Origin: Oscillospiraceae bacterium
Lineage (GTDB): Bacteria; Bacillota; Clostridia; Oscillospirales; Acutalibacteraceae
Direction of reading: 5' to 3'
NCBI GenBank assembly: GCA_015065425.1
Contig: SVQH01000028.1
Span: 1-44,270, forward strand
DNA length: 44,270 nt
Positions 1 to 7,788 of the stretch are shown in pieces. The translations under genes were made by a program, and so were the position numbers. The notes under the pieces were generated by a model. That model worked only from the letters and a program-made list of their open reading frames with translations, did no database searches and was not told where the DNA came from. The stretch's first letter is position 1. The number at the start of each line of letters is the position of its first letter.

Positions 1-372
1 AAGGGTCATGTACTTCCTGCAGAACCCTCAGAAACAGTTGTTGAATTTGAAGTAACATGCACAGAAGACGGTGTTCTTAAGCACATCTATAACTGTGAAG
101 ATTGCGGAGAATTCCTTACTTTCAAGAGAGAAACAGTAGAAGCTCTTGGTCATGATTTCACAGCTCCCACTTGTACAGCTCCCTCAACTTGTACAGTTTG
201 CGGTGAAACAGAAGGTGAAAGCCTCGGCGGTCATGTAATGGGTGAACCCGTTGTTGAAGATTACAAGGCTCCCACAGCAACAGAAAGCGGTTCTTATAAA
301 AACGTTTTCTATTGCACAGTATGCGGTAAGCTTCTTACAAAGAGACCTGTAGTTCTTGATCCCGTTGCTTAA
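1..372 (+). CDS. CxxC-repeat surface protein, 3' end only
   Basis: An open frame runs from the window edge to a TAA stop and gives 123 residues of the C-terminus of a larger protein. The visible part contains repeated modules of roughly 40 residues with paired cysteines (YNCEDCGEF, CTVCGET, FYCTVCGKL) separated by Gly-His steps (ALGHDF, GGHVMGE). The same kind of module is repeated in the secreted beta-helix protein at 35374-37839, so this is probably also an exported cell-surface protein. The function of the module is not known to me; the CxxC pairs could bind metal or form disulfides. The start and any catalytic domain lie outside the window. A rho-independent terminator follows the stop. 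Codon use resembles the neighbouring genes. Confidence 0.8.
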   Translation, partial: KGHVLPAEPSETVVEFEVTCTEDGVLKHIYNCEDCGEFLTFKRETVEALGHDFTAPTCTAPSTCTVCGETEGESLGGHVMGEPVVEDYKAPTATESGSYKNVFYCTVCGKLLTKRPVVLDPVA

Positions 373-398
373 TTAAATTATTGAATTAATACTAAATA

Positions 399-431
399 AG
401 CCATCGGTTTAATCGGTGGCTTTCATTTTTT
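399..431 (+). terminator. Rho-independent terminator of the CxxC-repeat gene
   Basis: An 8-bp stem (AGCCATCG with CGGTGGCT, one G-T pair) with a 7-nt loop is followed by a T-rich run. It lies 27 bases past the stop codon and separates the upstream gene from the parAB locus. Confidence 0.8.
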
Positions 432-434
432 AAA

Positions 435-450
435 TGTTTCATGTGAAACA
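435..450. promoter_or_regulatory. parS: parS centromere site
   Basis: TGTTTCATGTGAAACA matches the near-universal bacterial parS consensus TGTTTCACGTGAAACA at 15 of 16 positions; only one central base differs. It sits directly upstream of the parA promoter. In known systems ParB loads at such sites as a CTP-dependent clamp and spreads. The location suggests that the window is near the replication origin. Confidence 0.88.
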
Positions 451-461
451 ATAATATAATA

Positions 462-490
462 TTGATTTTTACATTGATTTTTGGTATACT
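462..490 (+). promoter_or_regulatory. Sigma-A-type promoter for parA-parB-serS
   Basis: TTGATT and TATACT are separated by 17 bp. The site lies between parS and the parA ribosome site, so ParB bound at parS 12 bp upstream could influence it (inference). Confidence 0.65.
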
Positions 491-580
491 ATTTTTATTA
501 TGAAAAATAATGTTCAAAACGAAAACTGATAGATATTATCTCTCAGAAAAGGAAATTTATATAAAAGGAGGGAGCCGCTG

Positions 581-1351
581 TTGGCAAAAACGATTGCCGT
601 GCTCAATCAGAAGGGCGGAGTAGGAAAGACAACTACTGCAGTAAATCTCGCCGCCTGCATCGGAGCAGAAAACAAAAAAGTGCTTTTGGTAGATATTGAC
701 CCTCAGGGAAATTCCACAAGTGGCTTTGGTATAGATAAAAGATCGATAAAAGTTTCGTCTTATGATGTTCTTGTAGGCAATAACAAGGCAAAAGAAGCTA
801 TAATACATACAGAATTTCAATGTGTTGACCTTATGGTATCAAATATGAATCTCGCAGGTGCGGAACTTGAAATTATTGATATCAAAAACCGTGAAAGTCT
901 TCTTAAAAATGCTCTTGCCGGAGTATGGGAAGATTATGATTACATATTCCTTGACTGTCCTCCTTCATTGGGGCTTATTACACTCAATGCTCTTACTGCA
1001 TCGGATTCGTTTTTGGTACCGATTCAGTGTGAATACTATGCTCTTGAAGGTCTCTCACAGCTTATGGCAACAGTGAGAAACATAAAAAGGCTTTATAATC
1101 CTTATATAGAGCTTGAAGGTGTTCTTCTTACAATGTATGACGGAAGACTTAATCTTACACAGCAGGTTGTGGAAGAGGTCAAAAAATTTTTCCCGAAAAA
1201 GGTATATTCCACAACGATACCGAGAAATGTCCGTTTGTCTGAAGCACCAAGCTTCGGTCAACCTATTATATATTTTGATAAGCGATCTAAAGGTGCAGAG
1301 GCTTATATGGACTTTGCAGATGAATTTTTGTCTAAGCAGGACAGGAGGTAA
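581..1351 (+). CDS. parA: Chromosome partitioning ATPase ParA/Soj
   Basis: This 256-residue Walker-type ATPase works with ParB and parS in chromosome segregation and, in Bacillus-like relatives, in control of replication initiation. The deviant Walker A motif KGGVGKTT is at residues 11-18, followed by the VDIDPQGN box near residue 40 and FLDCPPSLG (Walker B region) near residue 125. The length is normal for chromosomal Soj proteins that lack an N-terminal helix-turn-helix. The start is TTG, supported by AAGGAGG eight bases upstream. parB follows after three bases, so the two are translationally close. The parS site lies 130 bp upstream. Confidence 0.97.
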   Translation: MAKTIAVLNQKGGVGKTTTAVNLAACIGAENKKVLLVDIDPQGNSTSGFGIDKRSIKVSSYDVLVGNNKAKEAIIHTEFQCVDLMVSNMNLAGAELEIIDIKNRESLLKNALAGVWEDYDYIFLDCPPSLGLITLNALTASDSFLVPIQCEYYALEGLSQLMATVRNIKRLYNPYIELEGVLLTMYDGRLNLTQQVVEEVKKFFPKKVYSTTIPRNVRLSEAPSFGQPIIYFDKRSKGAEAYMDFADEFLSKQDRR

Positions 1352-1354
1352 ACT

Positions 1355-2212
1355 ATGGCAGCAAAAAAAGGCGGTCTCGGAAAAGGTTTTGACAGTCTTT
1401 TTCTTGATAATTCATCGGATGTACTTTCAGAAGGCGGTTCTGTAATGCTTTCAATAAGCGAAATAGAGCCTGACCGCGGTCAGCCGAGAACAAATTTTTC
1501 AGAAGAAGCCCTCAGTGAACTGGAGGCATCAATAAGGGAGTTCGGCGTTCTTCAGCCGCTTCTTGTTCGTCCCATGTCTGACGGGTCTTACAAAATAGTT
1601 GCAGGTGAAAGACGCTGGAGAGCCGCAAGAAGAGCAGGTCTTTCCGAAGTTCCCGTAATAATTAAATCTCTTACGGATGCTCAGGCAGCAGCCATTGCAC
1701 TTATTGAAAATTTGCAGCGAGAGGACCTGAATCCCATAGAAGAAGCCGCAGGTATTAAAAAGCTTATTGAAGAATACGGTTATACTCAGGAAGAGGCTTC
1801 CGAAAAGCTTTCTAAATCCCGTCCCGCAATAGCAAATGCTCTTAGACTTCTTTCACTTCCGAAAGATGTTTCAAAACTTGTTGAAAACGGAACTTTGTCT
1901 GCAGGTCATGCAAGAGCTTTGCTCGGTCTTGAAGACGAAAAATTAATTTCCGACATTGCGACAGAAATTGTTGAAAAACAGTTATCTGTAAGACAGACTG
2001 AACAGCTTGTAAAGGCTCTTAAGAAGCCAAAAAAAGTACCTGCTCCTAAAAAATCAAGAGACAAGTTCTATGATGAGGTTGAACTTGCCCTTTCAGGTGT
2101 CCTTGCAAGAAAAGTTGTTGTTTCAAATTCAGGAAAAGGCGGTAAACTTGAAATAGAGTTTTTTGATGAAGACGATCTTCAGAAACTGGCAAAATTATTC
2201 AGTGAAGACTGA
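1355..2212 (+). CDS. parB: Chromosome partitioning protein ParB/Spo0J
   Basis: This 285-residue CTP-dependent DNA clamp binds parS. The N-terminal part has the nucleotide-binding signatures ENLQREDLNP and GERRWRAARRAG (about residues 85-94 and 117-128 on my rough count; their order in the chain is GERR first). A helix-turn-helix follows around YTQEEASEKLSKSRP, and a basic linker (KALKKPKKVPAPKK) leads to the C-terminal dimerisation domain. The start is ATG with an AGGAGG site inside the end of parA. The short N-terminus KKGGLGKGFDSLF is typical and is the region that stimulates ParA. It lies between parA and serS in one transcription unit. Confidence 0.97.
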   Translation: MAAKKGGLGKGFDSLFLDNSSDVLSEGGSVMLSISEIEPDRGQPRTNFSEEALSELEASIREFGVLQPLLVRPMSDGSYKIVAGERRWRAARRAGLSEVPVIIKSLTDAQAAAIALIENLQREDLNPIEEAAGIKKLIEEYGYTQEEASEKLSKSRPAIANALRLLSLPKDVSKLVENGTLSAGHARALLGLEDEKLISDIATEIVEKQLSVRQTEQLVKALKKPKKVPAPKKSRDKFYDEVELALSGVLARKVVVSNSGKGGKLEIEFFDEDDLQKLAKLFSED

Positions 2213-2229
2213 TTTAAGGAGAAATAAAG

Positions 2230-3516
2230 ATGATAGATATAAAATTTTTAAGAGAAAATCCCGATGTTGTAAAAGAGAATATCAAGAAAAAGTTTCAGGA
2301 CAGCAAGCTTCCCCTTGTTGACGAAGTATTGGAACTTGATATTGAAAGCAGAAAGAATAAGACAGAGGCAGATAATCTCAGAGCCTCAAGAAACAAATAT
2401 TCAAAGCAAATAGGTGCTTTGATGGCTCAGGGCAAGAAGGAAGAAGCCGAAGAGATGAAAAAGCTCGTAAATGAGCAGTCTGCCGCTCTTGCCGCTGCAG
2501 AAGAAAAAGAAGCAGAGCTTCAGGAAAAAATTAAGAAGATAATGATGATAATTCCTAATATCATCGACGAATCCGTACCTATAGGCAAGGATGACAGTGA
2601 AAATGTAGAGGTACAGCGTTACGGCGAACCCGTTGTTCCTTCTTTTGAGATTCCCTATCATACAGATATAATGGAACGCTTCAACGGTATTGACCTTGAC
2701 TCTGCAAGAAGAGTTGCAGGTAACGGTTTTTACTATCTTATGGGAGATATCGCAAGAATTCACTCCTCAGTTATTTCCTATGCGAGAGATTTCATGATTG
2801 ACCGCGGCTTTACCTATTGTATTCCTCCTTTCATGATAAGAAGCGATGTTGTAACAGGTGTTATGAGCTTTGCTGAAATGGAAGCCATGATGTATAAAAT
2901 CGAAGGTGAAGACCTCTATCTTATCGGAACCAGCGAGCATTCAATGATAGGTAAGTTTATTGATACTATTATCCCCGAAGATACTCTTCCTCAGGCTCTT
3001 ACAAGCTATTCTCCCTGCTTCCGTAAGGAAAAGGGTGCCCACGGAATTGAGGAGAGAGGCGTTTACAGAATTCATCAGTTTGAAAAGCAGGAAATGGTTG
3101 TCGTTTGTAAGCCCGAAGACAGCATGATGTGGTTTGATAAGCTCTGGCAGAACACTGTTGATTTGTTCAGAAGCCTTGATATACCTGTTAGAACTCTTGA
3201 GTGCTGCTCAGGTGACCTTGCAGACCTTAAGGTAAAATCAATTGATGTTGAAGCATGGTCTCCGAGACAGGGTAAGTACTTTGAAGTCGGTTCATGCTCA
3301 AATCTCGGTGATGCACAGGCAAGAAGACTTAAGATAAGAGTAAACGGCAAGGACGGAAAATATCTTGCACATACGCTTAACAACACTGTTGTTGCTCCTC
3401 CGAGAATGCTTATTGCCTTCCTTGAAAATAATCTTAATGAAGACGGCAGCGTAAACATTCCCGAAGCACTTCGTCCTTACATGGGCGGCAAGGAAAAGAT
3501 AGTTCCCGTAAAATAA
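2230..3516 (+). CDS. serS: Seryl-tRNA synthetase
   Basis: This class II aminoacyl-tRNA synthetase charges tRNA-Ser in the cytoplasm. The 428-residue length is standard. Residues about 30-110 form the long antiparallel coiled coil that contacts the tRNA-Ser long arm. Class II motif 2 is visible as CFRKEKGAHG with RIHQFEKQEM, and motif 3 lies near the C-terminus around NNTVVAPPRMLIAFLEN. The start ATG is preceded by AAGGAG and lies 17 bases after parB. The parA-parB-serS neighbourhood is common in Clostridia. No T-box leader precedes it here; the gene reads from the parA promoter. Confidence 0.97.
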   Translation: MIDIKFLRENPDVVKENIKKKFQDSKLPLVDEVLELDIESRKNKTEADNLRASRNKYSKQIGALMAQGKKEEAEEMKKLVNEQSAALAAAEEKEAELQEKIKKIMMIIPNIIDESVPIGKDDSENVEVQRYGEPVVPSFEIPYHTDIMERFNGIDLDSARRVAGNGFYYLMGDIARIHSSVISYARDFMIDRGFTYCIPPFMIRSDVVTGVMSFAEMEAMMYKIEGEDLYLIGTSEHSMIGKFIDTIIPEDTLPQALTSYSPCFRKEKGAHGIEERGVYRIHQFEKQEMVVVCKPEDSMMWFDKLWQNTVDLFRSLDIPVRTLECCSGDLADLKVKSIDVEAWSPRQGKYFEVGSCSNLGDAQARRLKIRVNGKDGKYLAHTLNNTVVAPPRMLIAFLENNLNEDGSVNIPEALRPYMGGKEKIVPVK

Positions 3517-3585
3517 CTAATTATATTGCAAAAAGTAAAAGATTATGGTAAAATAATCTTTACATATATAAAAGGAGCTGACACT

Positions 3586-5466
3586 ATGGATCCTATCAAG
3601 GTAGATTTTTCTGACAGCGGAAAAAAGAAAAGTGTAAAAGATGTGCTTATTCCCCCTGAAAAAGCAGGTCTTAAAATCGTTATCAATATTGTAGTAATGC
3701 TTATAACTGCAGTTGTTGCTTACTACTTTATGCTCCCCCCCATGAATTTACAGTCTTATGACTTCTACATTTACTGGGCAGTTGTACTTGCTTCTTATGT
3801 AATAAGTGCATTCATAACATCAGGTGCTTTTGCAAAGCCGGAATATGTGCCTTATGTAAAGCGTCAGGCAACAGTTCCCGTAATTATTGCTATCGTTCTC
3901 GGTCTTATTGTAGGTGTGGGATATCTTATATCCAGTCCCTTCTTCAGAGCAAAGGATTATTCCGAGATTCTTACCATCGAAAATGCTGATTTTGATGATA
4001 CCATTTCTGTTATTGACAGCATTTCCGACTTTGATAAGGTTCCACTTATTGATAAGGATGCAGCACGTGCACTTGCTGATAAGACTATCGGTGATTTCTC
4101 CGCACTCGGACTTGAATCTCAGTTTGAAATTCTTGAAAATGATTCAACACAGATAAACTACAAGGGCTCTCCCTACAGAGTATATCCCCTTCAGTACGGT
4201 GATATTTTCAAGTGGTTCACAAACTCCGTTGCAGGTGAAAATTATGAAGGTATTCCCGGATATGTCAGAGTTAACCTCAATACACAGGAAGCACAGCTTA
4301 TAACTGATTTTGATATTAAGTATTCAACCGCTGAACATTTCGGTGAATATCTTGAAAGACATCTTCGTTTTAAGTATCCCACATACATTTTCGGTGATAC
4401 ATCCTTTGAAATTGATGACTCAGGTAAGCCCTATTGGGTAGTTGAGCACATCAAAAAGACTGTCGGACTTGTCGGCGGTGACGATGTTGTAGGTGTTATT
4501 CTTATTGATGCAGTTTCAGGTGATGATGTTTATTATACAGCAGAGGAAATCGGTGCCGATAATTCAGAAATTGCATGGATAGACCAGGCTTATGATGCTG
4601 ACCTTCTTGTTCAGCAGTACAATTATCTCGGTAAGTATGCAGGCGGTTTCTGGAACTCCATTATCGGTCAGTCCGGTGTTAAGCAGGCTTCTCAGGGATA
4701 TTCATTCATTGCAGTAGGCGATGACGTTTACCTTTATACAGGTGTAACATCAGTTACATCCGACGACTCTATTCTCGGTTTCTTCTTTATTAATCAGAGA
4801 ACCAAGGAAGGTTTCTTCTATAATACCACAGGTGCTACTGAAGCTGCAGCACAGCAGTCTGCACAGGGTAAGGTTTCCGACAAGGGCTGGAAGGCTGCGT
4901 TCCCCATCCTTCTCAACATTGACGGCGAAGCTACCTACTTTATGGCTCTTAAGGATAACGCAAATATTGTAAAATCTTATGCAATGGTTAATGTTCAGCA
5001 GTATAACGTTGTTGCTATTCCCACAGAAGAAAATGCAGACCTTGCAAGTGCTGTAAGCGAATATATCAAGGGTCTTAAGGCTCTGAGCCCCTCCGTTATC
5101 ATTGACATCAATTTTGATGTATCGGGCAATAAGCCTTCAACAGGCGAGGATACTCCCGATTCAGGTCTTGCACAGATAACAGGTACTGTTACCGACATCC
5201 GTACAACCGTTGTTTCAGGCAACACATATTTCTACATCGAACTTGACAATTCAGGGGTTTACTATTATGTAGCAGCAGATGTTGCTGATATGGTGGTTCT
5301 CTTCAATGTTGGCGATACAATCACCGTTACAATAGATGAAGCAAGTGAAGGTCAGCTCGTAGAAGCACTTCAGATGGTAATGGGTACTGTTACCCTTCCC
5401 GAAGAAGATGTAAATGAACCTGTTGAAGAAACAACTGAAGCAGTTGAAGAAACAACAGCCGCATAA
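3586..5466 (+). CDS. Membrane protein of unknown function with OB-like C-terminal domain
   Basis: The protein has 626 residues from an ATG preceded by AAAGGAG. A TTG 60 bases further upstream keeps the frame open but has no ribosome site. I do not recognise the family. Three membrane helices are predicted at about residues 30-50, 59-80 and 96-117, followed by a large, probably external domain of about 400 residues with many aromatic-rich beta-type segments. Near the C-terminus, GTVTDIRTTVVSGNTYFYIE with DVGDTI-like spacing resembles an OB-fold beta barrel. The last 25 residues are an acidic Glu/Thr-rich tail (VEETTEAVEETT). It lies 69 bases after serS and probably shares its transcript, and it is closed by a strong terminator. 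Confidence 0.85.
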   Translation: MDPIKVDFSDSGKKKSVKDVLIPPEKAGLKIVINIVVMLITAVVAYYFMLPPMNLQSYDFYIYWAVVLASYVISAFITSGAFAKPEYVPYVKRQATVPVIIAIVLGLIVGVGYLISSPFFRAKDYSEILTIENADFDDTISVIDSISDFDKVPLIDKDAARALADKTIGDFSALGLESQFEILENDSTQINYKGSPYRVYPLQYGDIFKWFTNSVAGENYEGIPGYVRVNLNTQEAQLITDFDIKYSTAEHFGEYLERHLRFKYPTYIFGDTSFEIDDSGKPYWVVEHIKKTVGLVGGDDVVGVILIDAVSGDDVYYTAEEIGADNSEIAWIDQAYDADLLVQQYNYLGKYAGGFWNSIIGQSGVKQASQGYSFIAVGDDVYLYTGVTSVTSDDSILGFFFINQRTKEGFFYNTTGATEAAAQQSAQGKVSDKGWKAAFPILLNIDGEATYFMALKDNANIVKSYAMVNVQQYNVVAIPTEENADLASAVSEYIKGLKALSPSVIIDINFDVSGNKPSTGEDTPDSGLAQITGTVTDIRTTVVSGNTYFYIELDNSGVYYYVAADVADMVVLFNVGDTITVTIDEASEGQLVEALQMVMGTVTLPEEDVNEPVEETTEAVEETTAA

Positions 5467-5484
5467 AATAATATTTAAAAGTTA

Positions 5485-5520
5485 AAGGACGCACTCCACA
5501 GGGAATGCGTCCTTAAAAAT
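5485..5520. terminator. Bidirectional terminator between convergent genes
   Basis: A perfect 9-bp stem (AAGGACGCA with TGCGTCCTT) encloses a 12-nt loop. A-rich and T-rich sequence lies on both sides. It separates the plus-strand membrane protein from the minus-strand regulator. Confidence 0.85.
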
Positions 5521-5527
5521 TTATTAA

Positions 5528-6193
5528 TCAGAGTCTTCTTCTTTTGTTTATAAGGGTTACTGTTATACCTGTTACAATAAAAACGGCAAGTATTATAAAT
5601 ATGTAGTAGTACATACCTACTATACCATAGTTGTGATATGAACCTTTGCCGAAAAAAACAAGGAATATAATGCAGTTGCTTGCAGTTATTGCAATAAATG
5701 TACTTATAATGCAGTTTATAAAACCATTGATTGAACGGTTTGCTTTTGTTGTGAGCATAAATAAAGAATATAAAATGACAGATATCAATGTAATAACAAG
5801 TGTTATAACTGCCCCAGTCACACTGTCTAAAAATAACATCATGGTTATCAAGGAAATTACCCATGAAGAAAAACCCGTTATCAATATCAGAATCAATTTT
5901 CTCAAAAGTAATTTTTCCTTCAGCCTGCCGTAATCGGCGGCATAAGAAACGGCGTCGGATTGAATACTGTCTGATTCCTCTTTTTTTCTTTCACCGTCAA
6001 GGATTTCACGGATATCTACATTATAGTATTCCGAAAGTGTAATCAGAATATCAAAATCCGGCATATTGATACCTGTTTCCCACCGTGAAACAGTTCTGCC
6101 TGAAACATTAAGAAATTCAGCGAGCTGCTCTTGTGTCAGACACTTTTCTTTTCTGAGTATTTTTAAGAACATGCCGATTTTTTTCTGGTCCAT
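5528..6193 (-). CDS. Membrane-anchored XRE-family regulator
   Basis: The protein has 221 residues from the ATG at 6193, which is preceded by AAAGGCGGAG; the longer open frame upstream has no ribosome site. Residues about 6-60 are a Cro/CI-type helix-turn-helix (LTQEQLAEFLNVSGRTVSRW). A charged linker follows, then four hydrophobic segments in roughly residues 90-215, ending in NKRRRL. This build suggests a one-component regulator tied to the membrane, possibly sensing envelope or membrane state (inference). A perfect 6-3-6 inverted repeat lies just upstream and may be its own operator. It is transcribed toward the serS unit and away from the decayed XRE gene. Confidence 0.88.
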   Translation of the reverse strand: MDQKKIGMFLKILRKEKCLTQEQLAEFLNVSGRTVSRWETGINMPDFDILITLSEYYNVDIREILDGERKKEESDSIQSDAVSYAADYGRLKEKLLLRKLILILITGFSSWVISLITMMLFLDSVTGAVITLVITLISVILYSLFMLTTKANRSINGFINCIISTFIAITASNCIIFLVFFGKGSYHNYGIVGMYYYIFIILAVFIVTGITVTLINKRRRL

Positions 6194-6230
6194 AATATCT
6201 CCGCCTTTCAATAATATTTTACGGTGAGAA

Positions 6231-6245
6231 GTGTAAAAATTACAC
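6231..6245. promoter_or_regulatory. Inverted repeat, possible XRE operator
   Basis: GTGTAAAAATTACAC is a perfect 6-3-6 inverted repeat 38 bp upstream of the regulator start. On the minus strand a TAAAAT -10-like box lies at 6216-6221, so the repeat overlaps the expected -35 position. That fits autorepression, but no binding data can be seen in sequence. Confidence 0.5.
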
Positions 6246-6344
6246 GACACAAAACAGGAACATTGAAATTTACAGTATATTTTTTGAATTACAGCTTTCA
6301 ACGAAGAAAAAAGATGTAGTATACAAAAAGAAAGAATCAATCGT

Positions 6345-6565
6345 CAATGTTATCTCTGTTAAAGAGCGGAGAATTAAAATATCCTGTAAAGAAATTTCAA
6401 ACCCCACAAATTTCATAAATAATTCTCAGTTTCATTCCGGGAAATTTGCAGTTAGCAATAGAACTGAGTGTTGATTGAGGCATTCCGGACAATTTATGTA
6501 GTACGTATTGCGTCCGGCTCTCTTTTACTGCCGAGCTCTGCTATTCTTTTTGCAACAGCTTCGCC
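6345..6565 (-). pseudogene. Decayed XRE-family regulator gene
   Basis: Reading the minus strand gives pieces of one helix-turn-helix protein in three frames: EAVAKRIAELGSKRE, then after a +1 shift LHKLSGMPQSTLSSIANC with FPGMKLRIIYEICG, then after another shift GFEISLQDIL. The order and spacing match the short clostridial XRE family in which a KLxxxSGMPQSTLSSI recognition helix precedes KLRIIYEICxGLxISLxxFF. At least two frameshifts and in-frame stops make it non-functional. No complete open frame covers it. The exact ends are uncertain. Confidence 0.75.
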
Positions 6566-6868
6566 TTACAGTATTAATATCACCCAATACTTTAAATACT
6601 TGATAAATATAGATTGCAATGAAAATAAAATGCTTCAAGTACTTGATATTTCAAGAGAAAATTGCGTAAAATTTTTCTTGAGATGATTAATAGCGATATG
6701 CGAAAATAAGTTTTGTCTATTTCAAGAAAACGATGAGTGCTTGTTGGAGGAAATTGAACTTGATATATTCGGTAGTTGCAGAACCTGCATTTATGTTAAT
6801 TTTTACTGATGCAGAACTAAAAAAAGAAAAAATACATATTGATAAACATAAAAGATATTAAAAATAGG
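6566..6868. other. AT-rich intergenic stretch, no supported gene
   Basis: About 300 bases lie between the decayed XRE gene and the toxin-antitoxin promoter. A 42-codon ATG frame at 6733-6861 lacks a ribosome site and a recognisable product. I see no RNA gene. The stretch is probably debris of earlier insertions or deletions (inference). Confidence 0.5.
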
Positions 6869-6897
6869 TTGAATTTATCCTATATTTTGAGTATAAT
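6869..6897 (+). promoter_or_regulatory. Promoter of the phd-doc module
   Basis: TTGAAT and a perfect TATAAT are separated by 17 bp. The -10 box ends 20 bases before the antitoxin start, giving a very short leader. Its position rules out the more upstream start codon at 6839. Confidence 0.75.
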
Positions 6898-6916
6898 AAT
6901 AACAGAGGTGATAATA

Positions 6917-7168
6917 ATGATGGTTGATACTGAGAATCTTATTTCAATGAAAGAAGCAAATCAGAATTTTTCAAAGGTTGTGCATACCGTTGATGAAAAC
7001 GGTATGGCTGTTATTCTTAAAAATAATAAACCGAGATATATTGTAGTTGATTTTGATGAATATGATAAAATAAATTCAGCTTTGCAAATGCGAAAAGAAA
7101 TGATAGAAAGTACTGCCGAAAAAATTCTTGATGATAATATTGAAGCATTTCTGGAGTTAGCCAAATGA
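6917..7168 (+). CDS. phd: Phd/YefM-type antitoxin
   Basis: The 83-residue protein starts at the first of two adjacent ATG codons behind GAGGTG; the second (6920) is equally possible. The N-terminal part, ISMKEANQNFSKVVHTVDENG with ILKNNKPRYIVVDFDEYD, is the classic Phd/YefM fold that binds operator DNA as a dimer. The C-terminal part, rich in Glu, Lys and Ala, would wrap around the toxin. The stop codon overlaps the toxin start (ATGA), the usual coupling in toxin-antitoxin operons. Phd proteins normally repress their own promoter, here at 6869-6897. Confidence 0.92.
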   Translation: MMVDTENLISMKEANQNFSKVVHTVDENGMAVILKNNKPRYIVVDFDEYDKINSALQMRKEMIESTAEKILDDNIEAFLELAK

Positions 7169-7551
7169 TGCTGCTGACTGTTGAAGAAATTAAAGGTCTG
7201 CACGGTAAACTGATTGCAAGAACCGGCGGCAGTGACGGACTTCGCGATGAGAATCTTCTTGAATCCGCAGTTTACAGTGCCCTTGCTTCCTTTGGAAATG
7301 AGGAATGTTATCCGACCACTGAAGAAAAAGCGGTAAGGCTTATGTTTGCTCTGACAAATAACCATGCTTTTACAGACGGAAATAAAAGAATCGGTGTGCT
7401 TGTGATGTTAATGACACTGAAACTCAACGGCATTGAAATTAAATATACACAAAAAGAGCTTATTAAATTGGGGCTTTCTGTTGCAGATTCAAGCTGTGAT
7501 TACGACGGCATTCTTGATTGGATAATAAGTCACAAAATCCGGCAAATGTGA
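7165..7551 (+). CDS. doc: Doc-type Fic-fold toxin
   Basis: The 128-residue protein starts with an ATG that overlaps the antitoxin stop. It has the Doc signature HAFTDGNKRIG at about residues 73-83, in which the canonical Fic GNGR is replaced by GNKR. Doc enzymes with this motif phosphorylate elongation factor EF-Tu instead of adding AMP. The upstream LRDENLLESAV and the later DGILDWI helix are also typical of the family. The catalytic His, the Lys-Arg pair and the frame are intact, so the toxin should be active if released from its antitoxin. Confidence 0.92.
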   Translation: MMLLTVEEIKGLHGKLIARTGGSDGLRDENLLESAVYSALASFGNEECYPTTEEKAVRLMFALTNNHAFTDGNKRIGVLVMLMTLKLNGIEIKYTQKELIKLGLSVADSSCDYDGILDWIISHKIRQM

Positions 7552-7671
7552 AGGGACACCATGCTGAAAATGTTCACTTCCGATATCTGAATCAAGATGA
7601 CTCTGGGATAAAGATCGCAGCAGATATTTGTAAACAGCTAATACTTTTTATATAGCGAAATTAAAAAAGTA

Positions 7672-7700
7672 TTGTTACACGAATAAAAGTAATATATAAT
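7672..7700 (+). promoter_or_regulatory. Promoter of the carbamoyltransferase cassette
   Basis: TTGTTA and a perfect TATAAT are 17 bp apart. Transcription would begin near 7707 and leave a leader of about 80 bases before the SGNH gene. The remaining bases between 7552 and 7671 show no gene or clear structure. Confidence 0.7.
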
Positions 7701-7788
7701 GAATATTAATAAAACATTGTTTTTTTATATGCTTGTGTTTTGTTTTGGCTGACCGTATTACGAAACAATAATTTATATGGGAGCAAGA

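Noticed and set aside
3526-3585. N-terminal extension of the membrane protein from TTG at 3526
   Set aside because: No ribosome site; AAAGGAG immediately precedes the ATG at 3586.
6081-6099. Second parS-like palindrome (TGTTTC to GAAACA)
   Set aside because: The arms are three bases too far apart for parS, and the stretch is coding sequence for the regulator helix-turn-helix.
6733-6861. 42-codon frame before phd
   Set aside because: No ribosome site, no recognisable product, and it ends just before the phd promoter.
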